Below are positions 4,399 through 5,187 of a DNA stretch of 5,187 nt, piece by piece. Origin of the DNA: Actinomycetes bacterium (GTDB lineage Bacteria; Actinomycetota; Coriobacteriia; Coriobacteriales; Coriobacteriaceae); the NCBI GenBank assembly GCA_023441725.1, contig JAEZNV010000067.1:1-5187 (forward strand), written 5' to 3'. Below the pieces are notes generated by a model. It ran no database searches. It was not told the origin of the DNA and saw only the letters and a program-made list of their open reading frames with translations. Position 1 is the first letter of the stretch; the number at the start of each line of letters is the position of its first letter. A program made the translations under genes and the position numbers.

Positions 4399-5187
4399 CC
4401 TCCGCTGACCTCCTTAAAGATGTGTCGATACCGCGTGGCGACTGCATCGCGCAAGGGGCGCGTCGCCACGGAGTCAAGGTTGCAAGCATACCGCAAGAGC
4501 TCGACCGCGTCCAAATGAGCCCACTCGATCAATTCCTCGTCGGCATCGAGGTCAACAAAGCGCAAGGTCACGCCGCCATGCTGACGGTAACCCAGGATTT
4601 CGCCCTCGTGGCGCAGACGCAGGTCCATCTGGGCGAGCGTAAAGCCGTCCGAGGTCTTCTCGAGCGACTGGAGGCGGTCTTGAGCCGCCGACGCGCCGCC
4701 GTTGCCCTTGGAGTGCGTCATGACCAGGCATGTACCCGACACGCTGCCGCGACCTACGCGCCCGCGCAGCTGATGCAAGGCCGCCAAACCAAAGCGCTCG
4801 CCATTCTCGATGACCATGACGGTTGCGTTGGGCACGTCAACGCCCACCTCGACCACCGTGGTCGAGACGAGCACATCGATCTCGCCACGCTTAAAGGCAT
4901 CGATGACCCGGTCCTTCTCCCCCGCCGGCATGCGGCCATGAAGACGCTCGATGGCAAGCCCCGGTAATGCCAGACGAAGGCGATCGAGCTCGGTCGCCGT
5001 GTCATGTAACGGCACGGGCACGGTCACGCGGCCTTCGTCGTCGCGAGCGATGCCGGGTACGTCTTCGAGCTCATCGGCCGAATCGCTCGGCTCCACGAGC
5101 GGACAGATCACGTAGGCCTGCTGCCCTTTTTCGTGCGCCACTCGAATGGCTCCATAGGCCAGGTCGCGACTCGACTCGGTGAGAACG
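4395..5187 (-). CDS. recG: ATP-dependent DNA helicase RecG, C-terminal part (5' end beyond window)
   Basis: RecG is a superfamily 2 helicase that remodels stalled replication forks and branch-migrates Holliday junctions. The frame is open to the window edge, so 263 C-terminal residues are seen; the wedge domain and helicase motifs I-III are outside. In fragment numbering: QQAYVICPLVEPSD (22-35), LHGRMP (82-87), STTVVEVGVDVPNA (motif V, 108-121), ERFGLAALHQLRGRVGRG (motif VI, ending near 147), then DGFTLAQMDLRLRHEGEILGYRQHGG, the RecG C-terminal block containing the wedge-coupling region. The form RHEGEILG rather than RGPGE resembles actinobacterial RecG as I recall it. Between VEPSD and LHGRM there are roughly 20 more residues than in E. 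coli RecG, acidic in part. The stop overlaps the rsmD start (ATGA). A GTG at 5141 is internal Val, not a start. Confidence 0.96.
   Translation of the reverse strand, partial: VLTESSRDLAYGAIRVAHEKGQQAYVICPLVEPSDSADELEDVPGIARDDEGRVTVPVPLHDTATELDRLRLALPGLAIERLHGRMPAGEKDRVIDAFKRGEIDVLVSTTVVEVGVDVPNATVMVIENGERFGLAALHQLRGRVGRGSVSGTCLVMTHSKGNGGASAAQDRLQSLEKTSDGFTLAQMDLRLRHEGEILGYRQHGGVTLRFVDLDADEELIEWAHLDAVELLRYACNLDSVATRPLRDAVATRYRHIFKEVSGG
4409..4415 (-). promoter_or_regulatory. Shine-Dalgarno of rsmD inside the recG 3' end
   Basis: AAGGAGG on the minus strand, 10 bases from the ATG at 4398; the spacing is a little long. A second GGAGG directly touches the ATG and is too close to serve. The site lies within the last codons of recG. 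Confidence 0.7.

Noticed and set aside
4422..4967. A 181-codon plus-strand open frame opposite recG.
   Set aside because: It is fully antisense to conserved RecG helicase motifs, and its composition is explained by the recG reading frame.
1..5187. Mobile elements, CRISPR repeats, defence or toxin-antitoxin genes, tRNA or rRNA genes.
   Set aside because: No direct repeat arrays, transposase-like frames, tRNA-like cloverleaf or rRNA sequence was seen; the window is filled with conserved core genes.

Overview
The window is a compact, ordinary housekeeping block in which every supported gene lies on the minus strand. Read in the direction of transcription (high to low coordinate) the order is recG (partial, 5' end outside), rsmD, coaD, a DivIVA/SepIVA-like coiled-coil gene, a DUF177 (YceD) gene, rpmF, plsX, acpP and rnc (partial, 3' end outside). 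The DNA is GC-rich with GC-rich third codon positions. That, together with the gene order (recG-rsmD-coaD followed by a SepIVA-like gene, DUF177 and rpmF, with rnc downstream), points to Actinomycetota. The plsX-acpP insertion between rpmF and rnc, and the flavour of the proteins, suggest a Coriobacteriia member such as a Collinsella relative. The taxonomic call is inference from memory of gene orders, not a search result.

Region 5187-3264 is a tightly coupled run. recG (DNA-repair helicase) overlaps rsmD (16S rRNA methyltransferase) by an ATGA junction. rsmD overlaps coaD (coenzyme A synthesis) by 8 bases, and the coaD ribosome binding site sits inside the rsmD 3' end. A 68-base, relatively AT-rich gap follows, which may carry regulatory signals. 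Region 3195-1900 holds the coiled-coil gene, joined by TAATG to DUF177, then a 64-base gap and rpmF (ribosomal protein L32). Region 1899-1813 is the most structured non-coding stretch: a -10-like hexamer at the rpmF stop, a 14-base near-palindrome, and an intrinsic-terminator-like hairpin whose T-run ends 4 bases before the plsX Shine-Dalgarno sequence. Region 1812-1 holds plsX (acyl-phosphate synthesis for phospholipids), a 124-base leader with a hairpin, acpP (acyl carrier protein) and, 3 bases after the acpP stop, rnc (RNase III) starting at TTG.

Functionally the block joins ribosome biogenesis (RsmD, DUF177, L32, RNase III), the lipid/CoA pathway (CoaD makes dephospho-CoA; CoA supplies the phosphopantetheine of AcpP; PlsX takes acyl groups from acyl-ACP), one cell-envelope/division candidate and a recombination helicase. 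Several naive longest-ORF starts are wrong; Shine-Dalgarno positions and overlaps give the starts used here.

I found no mobile element, CRISPR array, tRNA, rRNA, defence module or clearly undescribed system. The points worth a second look are the terminator abutting plsX, an apparent Asp-to-Asn change at a metal-binding position in RNase III, the acidic tail of RsmD, and the position of the SepIVA-like protein.
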